Assembly (NCBI RefSeq): GCF_000661955.1
Contig: NZ_CP007597.1
Location: forward strand, 3,979,728-4,043,727
Length of the DNA: 64,000 nucleotides
Source: Stenotrophomonas rhizophila
GTDB taxonomy: Bacteria; Pseudomonadota; Gammaproteobacteria; Xanthomonadales; Xanthomonadaceae
Reading direction: 5' to 3'
The notes beneath the pieces were generated by a model that was not told the origin of the DNA, did no database searches, and saw nothing but the letters and a program-made list of their open reading frames with translations. Shown piece after piece: positions 51,130 through 62,461 of the stretch. Within the stretch, counting starts at the first letter, position 1, and each line of letters opens with the position of its first letter. The translations under genes were made by a program, and so were the position numbers.

Positions 51130-51370
51130 ATGAAGCTCCTAGCCGCTGTCTGGTGGCCATGCTGAAATCAGGCCAATTGCGACAACAGTATCGGAACGCC
51201 ATAGCCCTCATCAATGGCTTCTTGGGTAGTGGCACTAGCTCCCCCGGCACCTATCCGGGCCGGCGAGACATCCACTTCCGCAGCGACGCTGGAGCAAGCG
51301 CTGATTATCCGGCTAGGAATACTGGGCCCGGGTACCGAGACTGTTCTTGCTGCGCTAAGACAATGGTCTG
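51130..51370. other. Intergenic region upstream of mcrB
   Basis: About 240 bases with no gene seen. It should hold the mcrBC promoter. It runs into an IS3 relic. Confidence 0.4.
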
Positions 51371-51692
51371 GTGTTTACCAGCCGCGACTCTACGCGCCTT
51401 GCACGCAGCTACGGTCGGAAGCAGAAGTCCATCCCGCCTCATTGCCCGCAACAGAACGGAATGGTGGAACGCGTGACCCGCACGAAATCCTTGACCAGCA
51501 TCTCGGTAACTTAGCCATTGACCTGCGGCGCCCGCTCAGGGAGCAATACTGCGCCAGTATCGCTTTGAAAGCCAGGTGCATACCTTGCGCATGATCGCCT
51601 TCTACAACCAACAGCGCCGTCATCAGGCGTTGAGGAGGAGGATCCCGTATGCAGCGTATAGCGCTACGTTAACGGCATTACCCAAGAAGAAA
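51371..51692 (+). pseudogene. Relic of an IS3-family transposase (OrfB)
   Basis: Two pieces in different frames match the integrase end of IS3-type transposases: VFTSRDSTRLARSYG and IPPHCPQQNGMVERVTRT first, then QYRFESQVHTLRMIAFYNQQ and RRHQALRRR. A stop and a frameshift separate them, and the rest of the element is gone. No terminal repeats were seen. Confidence 0.8.
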
Positions 51693-51709
51693 CCAGCGGA
51701 TCATCTCAC

Positions 51710-52387
51710 TCACGCCGCAACGCCTGGCTCCTGGCAAGCAACTCGATAACTCTCACTTTGGGCAGCCGCAAGTATTGCGTCAGAGATTGCCTGGCAAAGT
51801 GAAAGCACAATCGTAACCCGCTCTCTGAATACATCACTATCCACCTGAAGGCCTTCGCCGTGGGCGATTTTATGTCGCTCTGCTAGCAGAAGTGAATCGA
51901 CGAATGTCTTCGCCGCGACCCACTCGGCAGCGCTCATGTTCAACTGGCCATCAATCCCTATGGATTCCATCAGGCAACTCAAAACTTCCGAACTTGGATT
52001 CCCATGAGTTCCGACCTTCCACCGGGCCGGGCCCGTAGTTGCATCGCGAATCTTCTTTGAGAGTTTTAGGTGATGCTGCCGCGCGCCGGGATAATTTGCC
52101 TTTGCAGCCTCCACGACATCATCATAGAAGGAGATGGCCACGAAATGATCGCTCATTTCGGTGTACTTAAGCTCTTGGGAAAATACGAATTTTACATACA
52201 GGCCAACAGCCTTTTTTAAGAATCCCTCCCAATGTGCACAGAGCATAACGACGCCAGCTCTGCAGTAATACTGCTTGGAAGCCGACACTCTGGCTGTAGC
52301 GCGCAAGATCGCCACTATTTCCTTCTTCCTCCACGCCAGATCCCTGTCTATCTTTTCCTGAAGTTGCACTATCGTCTGGGGCGGCAT
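51710..52387 (-). CDS. MAE_28990/MAE_18760-like HEPN protein
   Basis: The 225-residue product is helical. It has ARVSASKQYYCRAGVVMLCA and HWEGFLKKAVGLYVKF near the start and LLLAERHKIAHGEGLQV near 175, which contains an R-x4-H HEPN signature. This family is a predicted RNase-type toxin found in defence islands, often next to DUF262 genes. GGGAG precedes the ATG. It follows the DUF262 gene by 41 bases, probably in one operon. Confidence 0.82.
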   Translation of the reverse strand: MPPQTIVQLQEKIDRDLAWRKKEIVAILRATARVSASKQYYCRAGVVMLCAHWEGFLKKAVGLYVKFVFSQELKYTEMSDHFVAISFYDDVVEAAKANYPGARQHHLKLSKKIRDATTGPARWKVGTHGNPSSEVLSCLMESIGIDGQLNMSAAEWVAAKTFVDSLLLAERHKIAHGEGLQVDSDVFRERVTIVLSLCQAISDAILAAAQSESYRVACQEPGVAA

Positions 52388-52428
52388 TATCTCAACTCCC
52401 TGAATTCATGACGACCGCGCCATCCATT

Positions 52429-53721
52429 TCAGGATTTTACTGAACGCTTGGAGGTTTTCTTCGTGACTTTAGAAGCAGCGGAACTTCCTGAAACCTTATC
52501 CTTTGAACGTGATGGGACACCCAAACCTTCAACCCCTCGCTTGGCAACGACCTTCTTCGCAGCCTTCTTTGCCCCTACCTTCTTCGCGGCGGACTTACTC
52601 TTATTCTCAGCCTTTTCCAGTGCGGCGACTACCAAGCCATCCGCCACAGGCTTGACACGGAGCATTCTTTCGCGCGCCCGAAGCCCCGAAAAACTCTTCT
52701 TGTACGCGTCTGTTTCCCAAACACTCTTAATTACATCTTCCAAGTCAAAATTCGACTTTACTTTCTTAATCCGGTCCCAATGACGACCGATTGAAAGACC
52801 AATTCCCTCAAACGCAGCCAGGGAGAAGGCCCCCCTAAACATTCCCAATTTAGAGTTCCAAGGACGGAAGGAGTCCCCTCCAACCTCGTTGTCCAAGTAG
52901 GAAAAGACCTCCTCAAACAAAAGAACTTCGGCATCAATATCAAAGCGCTTGTCTAATGCAATCACTTCCATGCGATCCCTAAGAAAATCATGCACATCAC
53001 CGATCTCCTTGGGGCCAACATCCCTGAGGGTCATGAATCTCAGGGCCAAATCCATGTCATATCGCTCATTACGCTGAGTATCACTCAGAAGGGTGCAGGA
53101 AATGAACGCATCATTCTCAGCTAACGCCTTTAGCTTCCTGTACATCGGCGAATTCAAACTAACCAATATGCAGTTTCTAATCTCCTGAGGAGAAAGAGAG
53201 GCGCCATAAGTGTTCAGACGCTCGAACAGATCGAACTTGCCCGTCGAAGCAGAACCCTTCTCTCGCTCGAGTATCTTTACGTCGAGCCTTGTACGCTTAA
53301 ACTCAAGCTTCAGAGTTTGATCCAAGCCAGCGTAGGTAGCGCCCTTGAGAGAAGGCAGGTGCTTCGTCGCCTCGAGAATAAAGGCCGGCTTCTGCACAAC
53401 TTCATCATCAGTATCTGATTTTGGGCCCGACAACTCCCCCATGAATTCAAATATTGTGGAAAGGCGCTGAACACCATCAATCACTTCCCAGATTCCGTTC
53501 TCATTCGACGCCACATAGATCGGAGGCAACGGTATGCCCAAGAGCAGGGACTCAATTAGGCGTGATTTTTGCTGCGGAATCCAGCGAAACACACGCTGAA
53601 ATTCAGGGTGAATGTCAAGCTCATTGTCCTTATAGAGGTTAAGCACCTCACCAACGGACATCGATAGATTCTCAGATGATATCTCGCGGCGCTTAGAGTC
53701 CACTTCACTCTTGATCGACAT
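52429..53721 (-). CDS. DUF262 (GmrS/ParB-like) defence protein
   Basis: The 430-residue product has an N-terminal DUF262 domain: LDIHPEFQRVFRWIPQQKSR, LIESLLLGIPLPPIYVA and EVIDGVQRLSTIFEFM, the last matching the DGQQR-type nucleotide-binding motif. A helical region follows, then a lysine/alanine-rich tail (KKVGAKKAAKKVVAKRG) likely to bind nucleic acid. There is no C-terminal DUF1524 nuclease as in full GmrSD; the partner HEPN gene may supply the effector. GGAG lies five bases before the ATG. GC is clearly lower than in aceE. Confidence 0.83.
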   Translation of the reverse strand: MSIKSEVDSKRREISSENLSMSVGEVLNLYKDNELDIHPEFQRVFRWIPQQKSRLIESLLLGIPLPPIYVASNENGIWEVIDGVQRLSTIFEFMGELSGPKSDTDDEVVQKPAFILEATKHLPSLKGATYAGLDQTLKLEFKRTRLDVKILEREKGSASTGKFDLFERLNTYGASLSPQEIRNCILVSLNSPMYRKLKALAENDAFISCTLLSDTQRNERYDMDLALRFMTLRDVGPKEIGDVHDFLRDRMEVIALDKRFDIDAEVLLFEEVFSYLDNEVGGDSFRPWNSKLGMFRGAFSLAAFEGIGLSIGRHWDRIKKVKSNFDLEDVIKSVWETDAYKKSFSGLRARERMLRVKPVADGLVVAALEKAENKSKSAAKKVGAKKAAKKVVAKRGVEGLGVPSRSKDKVSGSSAASKVTKKTSKRSVKS

Positions 53722-53743
53722 CCCAACTCCTTAGCTGTCAGAG

Positions 53744-53770
53744 AAAGGGGCGGACTGCGCCGCCCCTTTT
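53744..53770 (-). terminator. Intrinsic terminator of aceE
   Basis: AAAGGGGCGG pairs with CCGCCCCTTT around a six-base loop. Read on the minus strand it ends in TTTCTCT. It starts six bases after the aceE stop and separates aceE from the island. Confidence 0.85.
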
Positions 53771-53775
53771 CAAAA

Positions 53776-56463
<2,688 letters not shown>

Positions 56464-56883
56464 TTGCGCTCCCATGACCGCACGCACGCGCGCGACTGTT
56501 TTAGATTTCTAGCCGCAAAGTGTAGCGCACCCTAGGGTTTGCTTACTTCGCTACGGGTGCGTATGGACGATGGGGCGGTGTCCCTGGGGACAGCTTGGGC
56601 CACGGTTTTGGCCCGCCGCTACGGTTCCACGCGCGTGTTAAGCATGGCCGGGCGCGATGACGCCGGCAGGTCAGAAGGACAGCGCTGGACAAGCCGATGC
56701 AGGTGGCGCGGGCGCTGCGGGCGGTTGGCGCTGCCAAGTGCGGCGCTGGTGCGCGCTTCGGGCAGGGCTGTCCGGTGTCCGCGAGGAGGCGAATTGTTCC
56801 ACCACAGGCACGCACCGTCGCAGCCGGGATGCACCTGAACGCATGCCTGCCGTGCGCGCGCCGTTGCTGGCGGCGGGCGAGAT
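56464..56883. other. Divergent region between aceE and padR-like gene
   Basis: About 420 GC-rich bases without a convincing gene. It should hold the aceE promoter. Nothing else was recognised before the PadR operator. Confidence 0.4.
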
Positions 56884-56922
56884 TTCGATATATCGTTCCG
56901 GCATCGCATTCGATATATCGAA
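56884..56922. promoter_or_regulatory. Double PadR-type operator
   Basis: Two copies of the 10-base palindrome CGATATATCG, each within TTCGATATATCG, lie 25 bases apart centre to centre. The second touches the ATG of the PadR gene. They are the only AT-rich palindromes in the area, so they are likely the autoregulatory site. Confidence 0.82.
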
Positions 56923-57426
56923 ATGACCGCTCCGCGTGACCTCGACCGCCCTGCCCGCCCGCTGACCGCACGCCCGCTCAGCCGCGGCGACCTGCGCCTG
57001 CTGATGCTGGCGCTGCTGGGCGAGCAGCCGCGCCACGGCTACGAGTTGATCCAGCTGATCAGCGACATGTTCGTGCGGGTGTACACGCCCAGCGCGGGCT
57101 CGATCTACCCGGTGCTGGCGCAGTTCGAGGCGGCCGGCTGGGTGGGCGCCATTGAAGACGGCGGGCGCAAGCGCTACCAGCTGAGCGCGGTGGGGGCGGC
57201 CGAGCTGGCCGCGCAGCGCGAAGAGGTGGACGCGGCGCTGCGCCGGGTGCGCGACAGCGCCCGCACGATCACCAAGGCCAACCTGCCGCCCAGCGTGCGC
57301 GATGCCCTGCGCGAGCTCAAAACCGCGTTGGGCCTGTGCCACGGCCGCTGGAACGAGACCAACGCCAGCAGCGTGGCGCAGGCCCTGCGTGACGCCGCCG
57401 CCCATATCCGCGGGCAAGGACGCTGA
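56923..57426 (+). CDS. PadR-family regulator, YqjI-like
   Basis: The 167-residue product has a PadR winged helix (residues 25-95: RLLMLALLGEQPRHGYELIQ, AGSIYPVLAQFEAAGWV) and a C-terminal helix pair. The next gene encodes a siderophore-interacting reductase, the YqjI-YqjH pairing of E. coli, in which the regulator responds to nickel and iron. No ribosome site precedes the ATG, which follows the operator directly, so the mRNA may be nearly leaderless. The metal sensed is inferred. Confidence 0.88.
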   Translation: MTAPRDLDRPARPLTARPLSRGDLRLLMLALLGEQPRHGYELIQLISDMFVRVYTPSAGSIYPVLAQFEAAGWVGAIEDGGRKRYQLSAVGAAELAAQREEVDAALRRVRDSARTITKANLPPSVRDALRELKTALGLCHGRWNETNASSVAQALRDAAAHIRGQGR

Positions 57427-57528
57427 GCATGCCGTTGCCCCCTTCCACGTATTCGACCCAGCCAGCCCCCGCCAGCCAGGTCTTCCCCCTACGCCGCGCT
57501 GCGGCGCATTTGATTACAGGTGTTCCCC

Positions 57529-58326
57529 ATGGCTGTGCATGAAAACAAACTGCTGCGTCATACCGTGACGTTCCGCCCGCTGCAGGTGCTGCGCACCGAA
57601 GAGATCAGCCCGTGCATGCGCCGGGTGATCGTGGGCGGGCCGGCGCTGGAAGGGTTTGATTCGCCCTCGCCCGACGACCACGTGAAGCTGTTCTTCCCCA
57701 ATGCCGAGGGCCAGTTCGTGGTGCCCACGATGACCCCGGAAGGCCCGCGCTACCCGGAAGGCCAGCAGCCCTCGCCCGCCCGCGACTACACCCCGCGCTG
57801 GTGGGACCTGGAGGCCGGTGAGCTGGCGCTGGATTTCGTCATGCATGGGCACGGCGTGGCGTCGAGCTGGGCCGCCAACGCGCAGCCGGGCGACGCGATC
57901 GCGGTGGGCGGCCCGCGCGGGTCGCACATGACCGCACCGGACTACGACACCTACGTGCTGATTGGCGATGAAACCGCGCTGCCGGCGATTGGCCGCTGGC
58001 TGGAGACGCTGCCGGAAGGCGCGCAGGCCGATGTGTATATCGAGATTCCCGAGTCGGGCGACCGCCAGGAACTGCCGGACGATGACCGCATCCGGGTGTC
58101 GTGGCTGGAGCGCAACGGTTTCGATGCGGCCAGCAGCACGTTGCTGGAAGACGTGCTGACCGATTTCGAGGAGCCCGACGGCGATACGTTCTACTGGATC
58201 GCCACCGAGTCGCGCCGGGCGCGGATGATGCGCAAGTACATCGAAGGCCACCTGGGCGTGCCCAAGGACTGGATCCGCTCGACCGGCTACTGGAAGGCCC
58301 ACGCCGACGAGCACGACGGGGACTGA
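57529..58326 (+). CDS. Siderophore-interacting FAD reductase, YqjH-like
   Basis: The 265-residue product has the FAD-binding barrel (RRVIVGGPALEGF, SPARDYTPRWWDLEAG) and a siderophore-interacting NAD(P)H domain (YVLIGDETALPAIGRWLETL, FYWIATESRRARMMRKYI). It reduces ferric siderophore complexes in the cytoplasm to free iron. It lies 102 bases after the PadR gene and should be co-regulated. ATG 57529 is chosen; GTG 57520 is in frame. Confidence 0.92.
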   Translation: MAVHENKLLRHTVTFRPLQVLRTEEISPCMRRVIVGGPALEGFDSPSPDDHVKLFFPNAEGQFVVPTMTPEGPRYPEGQQPSPARDYTPRWWDLEAGELALDFVMHGHGVASSWAANAQPGDAIAVGGPRGSHMTAPDYDTYVLIGDETALPAIGRWLETLPEGAQADVYIEIPESGDRQELPDDDRIRVSWLERNGFDAASSTLLEDVLTDFEEPDGDTFYWIATESRRARMMRKYIEGHLGVPKDWIRSTGYWKAHADEHDGD

Positions 58327-58406
58327 GCCAGGCCGGGGCGGCTTCTGACGCAGGCAAGGTCAGCGGAGAACGCCTGGGCAGCGCCTGGTGGCCGTTGCCC
58401 CGGATA

Positions 58407-58886
58407 CTATCGCTGGTGGAAGCACATGACGGCCGTTCGCCCGCCACGTTCGTAAATGGAAGCGCCTGACAGCGGGATACCCTGTAGGGCGCCGGGCATC
58501 GCGCCGCGGGTAACAAGCAGCCCCTTGAGGGTGCGCCTGCCGACGAAGATGGCCGACACACCGTCTTGGCGCTCGTGCAGAATGCGCACCTCGCTGCCCG
58601 CCAGCCCGCCTGGAGGCTGTTGCAGCCCCACTACGCGCTTTTCGCCAGGCCCCACCAATAGCCCGCTGGTCACTTTGAATGTGGCCGAGTTGCGACCGAG
58701 TATCTGGCTGTCCGCCCACGCAACTACCTCGGCGGCATCGCCCTTGTCATTCACAAACTTGTAGTACTCGCCGCAGCTGAGGTAGTTGCAACTGGACAGC
58801 CCAACAACTGCCCCCATCCCCAGCAAAAGGCGGGCTAGTGGCAGCCAGAATGCGCCGAAACACTTAGTCGCCACCGTACTTTTCAT
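58407..58886 (-). CDS. Lipoprotein, unknown
   Basis: The 159-residue product has a lipoprotein signal ending VVGLSSCNYL. The mature part contains SCGEYYKFVNDKGDAAEV and beta strands (SEVRILHERQDGVSAIFVG). No family is recognised. A short frame overlaps its start upstream, which could be the tail of a lost partner gene. Confidence 0.65.
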   Translation of the reverse strand: MKSTVATKCFGAFWLPLARLLLGMGAVVGLSSCNYLSCGEYYKFVNDKGDAAEVVAWADSQILGRNSATFKVTSGLLVGPGEKRVVGLQQPPGGLAGSEVRILHERQDGVSAIFVGRRTLKGLLVTRGAMPGALQGIPLSGASIYERGGRTAVMCFHQR

Positions 58887-58983
58887 AGTAGTAGTACCCC
58901 GCGTCGGCCAGGAACTGTCGCTGGGAAATGTTGCCGAATGTGCCCTCGCTGGACGAGTTCCAACCAACGATTGCGGCCTTCAT
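58864..58983 (-). CDS. Possible 39-residue ORF or gene remnant
   Basis: The frame MKAAIVGWNSSSEGTFGNIS then DAGYYYYEKYGGD looks protein-like but has no ribosome site, and a stop lies shortly upstream in frame. It overlaps the lipoprotein start by 23 bases. It may be the C-terminal end of a truncated gene. Confidence 0.35.
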   Translation of the reverse strand: MKAAIVGWNSSSEGTFGNISQRQFLADAGYYYYEKYGGD

Positions 58984-59239
58984 CCGTGTTGTTCATCGTG
59001 GCAATGCCCCTGTTGGCCAGGACCAGGCACCGGGCGAGAGTGGCCCAGCGGCCGGCAATACACAACCGCCTGTCCAGTCAGCCGCCGGGGGCCGTTCAAG
59101 GGGCGGCGCGGCGCCCGCGGCTGCGCCTGCACGGCGATGGCAACCCGGCGGAGGGCACCGGAGGGTCCTCGACTGGAATGCGCCCGCGACGGGCACCGGC
59201 TGCGAATGCGACAATCGCGTTTTGGGCCGGTGCTTTTCC

Positions 59240-59677
59240 ATGCAAGCAGTTTCTTATTCGGCGCTGGCCGACCTGATCGCCCGCGCCGAGCGCGCCGACC
59301 CCGCCCTGGATGCCGCGCTGACCGCGCTGGCGCCGTCGGTGGGCGGCAACGTGGCCCCGCTGCGGGCGGCGTTGGTGCCGCTGGCCCTGGCGCAGGCGGC
59401 GCTGGTGCAGGCCAACGCGGATATCGGCCTGGTGGCCGATGAGCTGCGCCGCTATCAGAAGTTTGCCGCGCCCGGTAAGCCGAGCCTGCAGATCGTGCAG
59501 CTGCGCAAGCAGCAGGCCACGGTGAAGCAGGCTGCGCTGATTGCCCGGCAGAATTTCGCCCAGGCCACGCACGCCTTCCTGCGCGACGGCGGCTTGACCG
59601 CGCCGGCGCGCCGGCTGCCCACCGACTTTGCCACGGCCTGGCTGGGCAAGGTGGTCACGGCGGTAGAGGCGGGCTGA
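59240..59677 (+). CDS. Hypothetical helical protein
   Basis: The 145-residue product starts MQAVSYSALADLIARAERAD and is almost wholly helical, alanine-rich and without membrane segments or catalytic motifs. It ends just before a REP element. No family is recognised. Confidence 0.6.
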   Translation: MQAVSYSALADLIARAERADPALDAALTALAPSVGGNVAPLRAALVPLALAQAALVQANADIGLVADELRRYQKFAAPGKPSLQIVQLRKQQATVKQAALIARQNFAQATHAFLRDGGLTAPARRLPTDFATAWLGKVVTAVEAG

Positions 59678-59698
59678 AGGGCGCCGCGGTAGTGCCGG

Positions 59699-59758
59699 CC
59701 GCTGGCCGGCTCCTGGTGATGCCGGTTGGCTGGGGAGCCGGCCAGCGGCCGGCACTAC
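59699..59758. repeat. SMAG-type REP dimer
   Basis: GTAG heads an arm TGCCGGCCGCTGGCCGGC, and the inverted arm ends in CTAC at 59758. The core differs from the 7639 and 8852 copies, representing another REP subtype. Confidence 0.85.
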
Positions 59759-59759
59759 C

Positions 59760-59851
59760 GGTTACGTGGTTGGCGACAGTCCGGTTACGTGGTTGGCGAC
59801 AGTCGGATTCCGTGGTTGGCGCCAGTCTGCTTACGTAGTTGCCGAGGGTGG
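59760..59851. repeat. Four tandem 23-bp repeats
   Basis: The unit GGTTACGTGGTTGGCGACAG plus three bases occurs twice almost exactly (59760, 59783) and twice with changes (59806, 59829). The last copy runs into the 3' end of the next gene, including its stop codon. Confidence 0.8.
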
Positions 59852-60634
59852 TGACGCGGCCACGCGGCGCCAGCCGTAGCGCTTGGCCAGGCCGACCTCG
59901 ATCAGCACCAACGCCATGATGATCAGCAGCGGCAGCAGCAGGCCGAAATAGATGCCGGGCATCATGCTGGTGAGCTGCGCCTTGAGCAGCCGGATGACGC
60001 CCTTGGTGTGCAGCAACTCGTTCATGCGCATGCCCAGCGCTTCGCGGAAGACCTTCTTGTCCACGCCGCTGTAGCCGGCTACTTCCTTGGACACGCTGTC
60101 TTCCACCCATTGCGACATCAGCGCGCTGCGCACGTGTTCGATGCCGCTGCGGGTCCAGCGCGTGAGCGTGCCTTCGCCCTGCAGGTAGCTGGCCCCGGGC
60201 AACGGGTGTTCGGCCAGGTAGGCGTCCACCACCTGGCGGGTGGCGTCGTGCACGGTGGCGTCGCTGCGCATCAACGTGGCGAGGGCGGGATCGTCGAGCG
60301 ACTGTTCGAAATCCACCATCCAGCTGGCCACCAGGGTCTGCAGGTGCGGCTGGAAATGGTCGATCTGCTTGTACAGCGCGCGCTGCGCGCCGGCGGCAAA
60401 GCCCAGCTGCAGGCCGGTGAAGGCGAACAGCAGCGGCAGCAGCACCACGTAGGTGGCCAGGGTGTAATGGTGCCAGCGGTTGCGGCGGGCGAACCAGCGG
60501 CGGCGGTGCATGGCCAGCCAGGTGGCGATACCCAGGCCCAGGCCAACCAGCGTGCCGATGAGGCTGCCGCCGATCAGGTCGAGCAGGCTCAGGCCGGTCC
60601 AGAATTCCATCATCCAGAATTGTGCGTCTTGCAC
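59831..60634 (-). CDS. Membrane protein, unknown
   Basis: The 267-residue product has two N-terminal helices (about 17-40 and 58-80), a soluble helical domain, and a C-terminal helix (IYFGLLLPLLIIMALVLIEV). It starts at GTG 60634 with GGGAG seven bases upstream. No family is recognised. Its last codons overlap a tandem repeat, so its C-terminus may have been altered by the repeat. Confidence 0.7.
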   Translation of the reverse strand: MQDAQFWMMEFWTGLSLLDLIGGSLIGTLVGLGLGIATWLAMHRRRWFARRNRWHHYTLATYVVLLPLLFAFTGLQLGFAAGAQRALYKQIDHFQPHLQTLVASWMVDFEQSLDDPALATLMRSDATVHDATRQVVDAYLAEHPLPGASYLQGEGTLTRWTRSGIEHVRSALMSQWVEDSVSKEVAGYSGVDKKVFREALGMRMNELLHTKGVIRLLKAQLTSMMPGIYFGLLLPLLIIMALVLIEVGLAKRYGWRRVAASPPSATT

Positions 60635-60716
60635 GGGTGTGCTCCCTTTGCGCGTGAAGCGGGGGAGTGTAGGCGATGCGGATCAGCCCCGCCGGGGGCA
60701 TTGCGACACGACCGGG

Positions 60717-60841
60717 GTAGAGCCGACCGTTGGTCGGCTGTCGCGGCAATGGGCCCAGGGTAGAGCCGACCGTTGGTCGGCTGTCGCGGCAATGGGCCCA
60801 TCGATGTCATGCAACGGCAGCCGACCAACGGTCGGCTCTAC
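60717..60841. repeat. Cluster of three SMAG-type REPs
   Basis: Two direct copies begin with GTAG at 60717 and 60760 (core AGCCGACCGTTGGTCGGCT), 43 bases apart, followed by one inverted copy ending in CTAC at 60841. The spacer TGTCGCGGCAATGGGCCCA is repeated between the direct copies. Confidence 0.88.
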
Positions 60842-60890
60842 CCGGGTTGGGCCGCGCAAACAACTGCGGGACCACGCCCCCCACCCAAAC

Positions 60891-60918
60891 AGAAAGCCCG
60901 CCTTTCGGCGGGCTTTCT
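60891..60918. terminator. Intrinsic terminator, 12-bp stem
   Basis: AGAAAGCCCGCC pairs perfectly with its complement around TTTC. On the minus strand it ends GGGCTTTCTGTTT, placed 22 bases after the YceI gene stop. Confidence 0.9.
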
Positions 60919-60940
60919 GCAGTTCTACATCAGCAACCGA

Positions 60941-61651
60941 TCAAGCAGCCGGCTTTTCGCCGGTGGCTTCGGTGGTGATGCGGATGTTCACTTCATCGCT
61001 GACGTTCGGGGCATACGCGCCCACGCCGAAATCGCTGCGCTTGATGGTGGTGGTGGCGTCGAAGCCGGCGGCCGGCACCTTGGCCATCGGGTGCTCGCCA
61101 CCGCCATTGATCGTCACATCCAGGGTCACCGGCTTGGTGATGTCCTTGATGGTCAGGTCGCCGGTCACGGTGAGCTTGTTGGTGCCGTTGGCTTCCACCT
61201 TGGTGCTCTTGAACGAAGCAGCCGGGAACTTGGCAGCGTCGAAGAAGTCGGCGCTCTTCAGGTGCTCGTCGAACTTGGCGGTGAAGCTGTTGAGGCCGGT
61301 CAGCGGCAGCTTCACTTCCACGGTGGACTTGGTCACGTCGGCCGCGTCATACACCAGGGTGCCTTCGGCCGCGCCGAAGTGGGCGGTCGGGTGCGAGAAG
61401 CCGAAGTGGCTCCACTGGACCAGCACGTCGGTGTGGGTCGGGTCGAGCTTGTAGGTGCCCGAGGCGATCTGGATGGCTTCAGCAGCCGGGGCGGCCGGGG
61501 TAGCAGCAGCGGCGTCGGCAGCCGGGGTGGTGGCGGCAGCGGCCGGCGCAGCGTCGGCGGCCGGGGCAGCCGCTTCGTCGGCCGGCTTGGAGCAGGCGGC
61601 GATGGCCAGGGTGAGGGCCAGCGGCAACAGCAGTTTGCGGGTCATGGTCAT
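60941..61651 (-). CDS. YceI-family lipoprotein
   Basis: The 236-residue product has a lipobox AIAACSKP, an alanine/proline-rich linker (about 20-60) and a YceI lipocalin-like domain: YKLDPTHTDVLVQWSHFGFS, GDLTIKDITKPVTLDV and KRSDFGVGAY. YceI proteins bind amphiphilic or isoprenoid molecules in the periplasm. ATG 61651 is used; ATG 61645 is two codons in. The linker is unusually long and low-complexity, likely to lift the domain off the membrane. Confidence 0.88.
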   Translation of the reverse strand: MTMTRKLLLPLALTLAIAACSKPADEAAAPAADAAPAAAATTPAADAAAATPAAPAAEAIQIASGTYKLDPTHTDVLVQWSHFGFSHPTAHFGAAEGTLVYDAADVTKSTVEVKLPLTGLNSFTAKFDEHLKSADFFDAAKFPAASFKSTKVEANGTNKLTVTGDLTIKDITKPVTLDVTINGGGEHPMAKVPAAGFDATTTIKRSDFGVGAYAPNVSDEVNIRITTEATGEKPAA

Positions 61652-61740
61652 GTCAGGTCTCTCTCGAATGCGAAGGGAAAAATACAAAGGTGAGACAAAC
61701 AGCCCGTCCGCTCAGACGGGCCGGGGTCTGGCGGAAACGC

Positions 61741-62331
61741 TTATGCGATGCGCGCTGCTTCGTCGAAGCTCAGGCGGGGCAGCCGCGGGAACAGGCCCGA
61801 AGAATCACCGTACCCCAAGTTGACCAGGAAATTCGACTTGATCGCGGTGCCCTTGAAGAAGGCTTCGTCGACCTTGGCATTGTCGAAGCCGGACATCGGG
61901 CCGGCATCCAGACCCAGCGCGCGGGCGGCCAGGATCAGGTAGGCGCCCTGCAGGCTGCCGTTGCGGAATGCGCCTTCGGTACGGGCTTCACGCGGGCCGT
62001 CGAACCACGCCTTGGCGTCGGTGTGCGGGAACAGGTAGGGCAGCTTTTCGTGGAAGTCTTCGTCGAAGGCGACGATCACCGTGACCGGCGCGGCCAGGGT
62101 CTTGTCGTGATTGCCTTCGGACAGCGCCGGGGCGAGCTTGGCCTTGGCTTCCGGGCTTTTCACGAACACGAAGCGCGCCGGGCTGCCGTTGGCCGCAGTG
62201 GGGCCCCACTTCAGCAGTTCGTACAGGGCCTGCAGCTGGCTGTCGTCGACGGGCGTGTCGAGGAAGGCGTTCTGGGTGCGGGCGGTACGGAACAGCTGGT
62301 CAAGCGCAGCATCGTTGAGCACGTGGGACAT
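61741..62331 (-). CDS. Malonic semialdehyde reductase-like nitroreductase (RutE/HadB family)
   Basis: The 196-residue product matches the family in length and motifs: [57 protein letters not shown] and [10 protein letters not shown]. It binds FMN and reduces a small carbonyl or nitro compound; in E. coli RutE acts in uracil breakdown. No other rut gene is near, so the true substrate may differ. GGAGG precedes ATG 62331. Confidence 0.9.
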   Translation of the reverse strand: MSHVLNDAALDQLFRTARTQNAFLDTPVDDSQLQALYELLKWGPTAANGSPARFVFVKSPEAKAKLAPALSEGNHDKTLAAPVTVIVAFDEDFHEKLPYLFPHTDAKAWFDGPREARTEGAFRNGSLQGAYLILAARALGLDAGPMSGFDNAKVDEAFFKGTAIKSNFLVNLGYGDSSGLFPRLPRLSFDEAARIA

Positions 62332-62461
62332 GGAGCCTCCAGAAAAGGGGGAAAACCTTGGCGTCGCCTGCCGGCCGGTCGGGGTGACCATGGGAGGGGC
62401 GAAGGCTGGCAGTGTAGAGTGTCGTGACAGTTGCAACACCCAGCCTGACTGAAACGAATTA

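Noticed and set aside
51371..51692. Intact insertion sequence
   Set aside because: Only fragments of an IS3 transposase in two frames remain, with no terminal inverted repeats.
59760..59851. Tandem repeats as a possible CRISPR array
   Set aside because: Units are contiguous at 23 bases with no spacers, and no cas genes are present.
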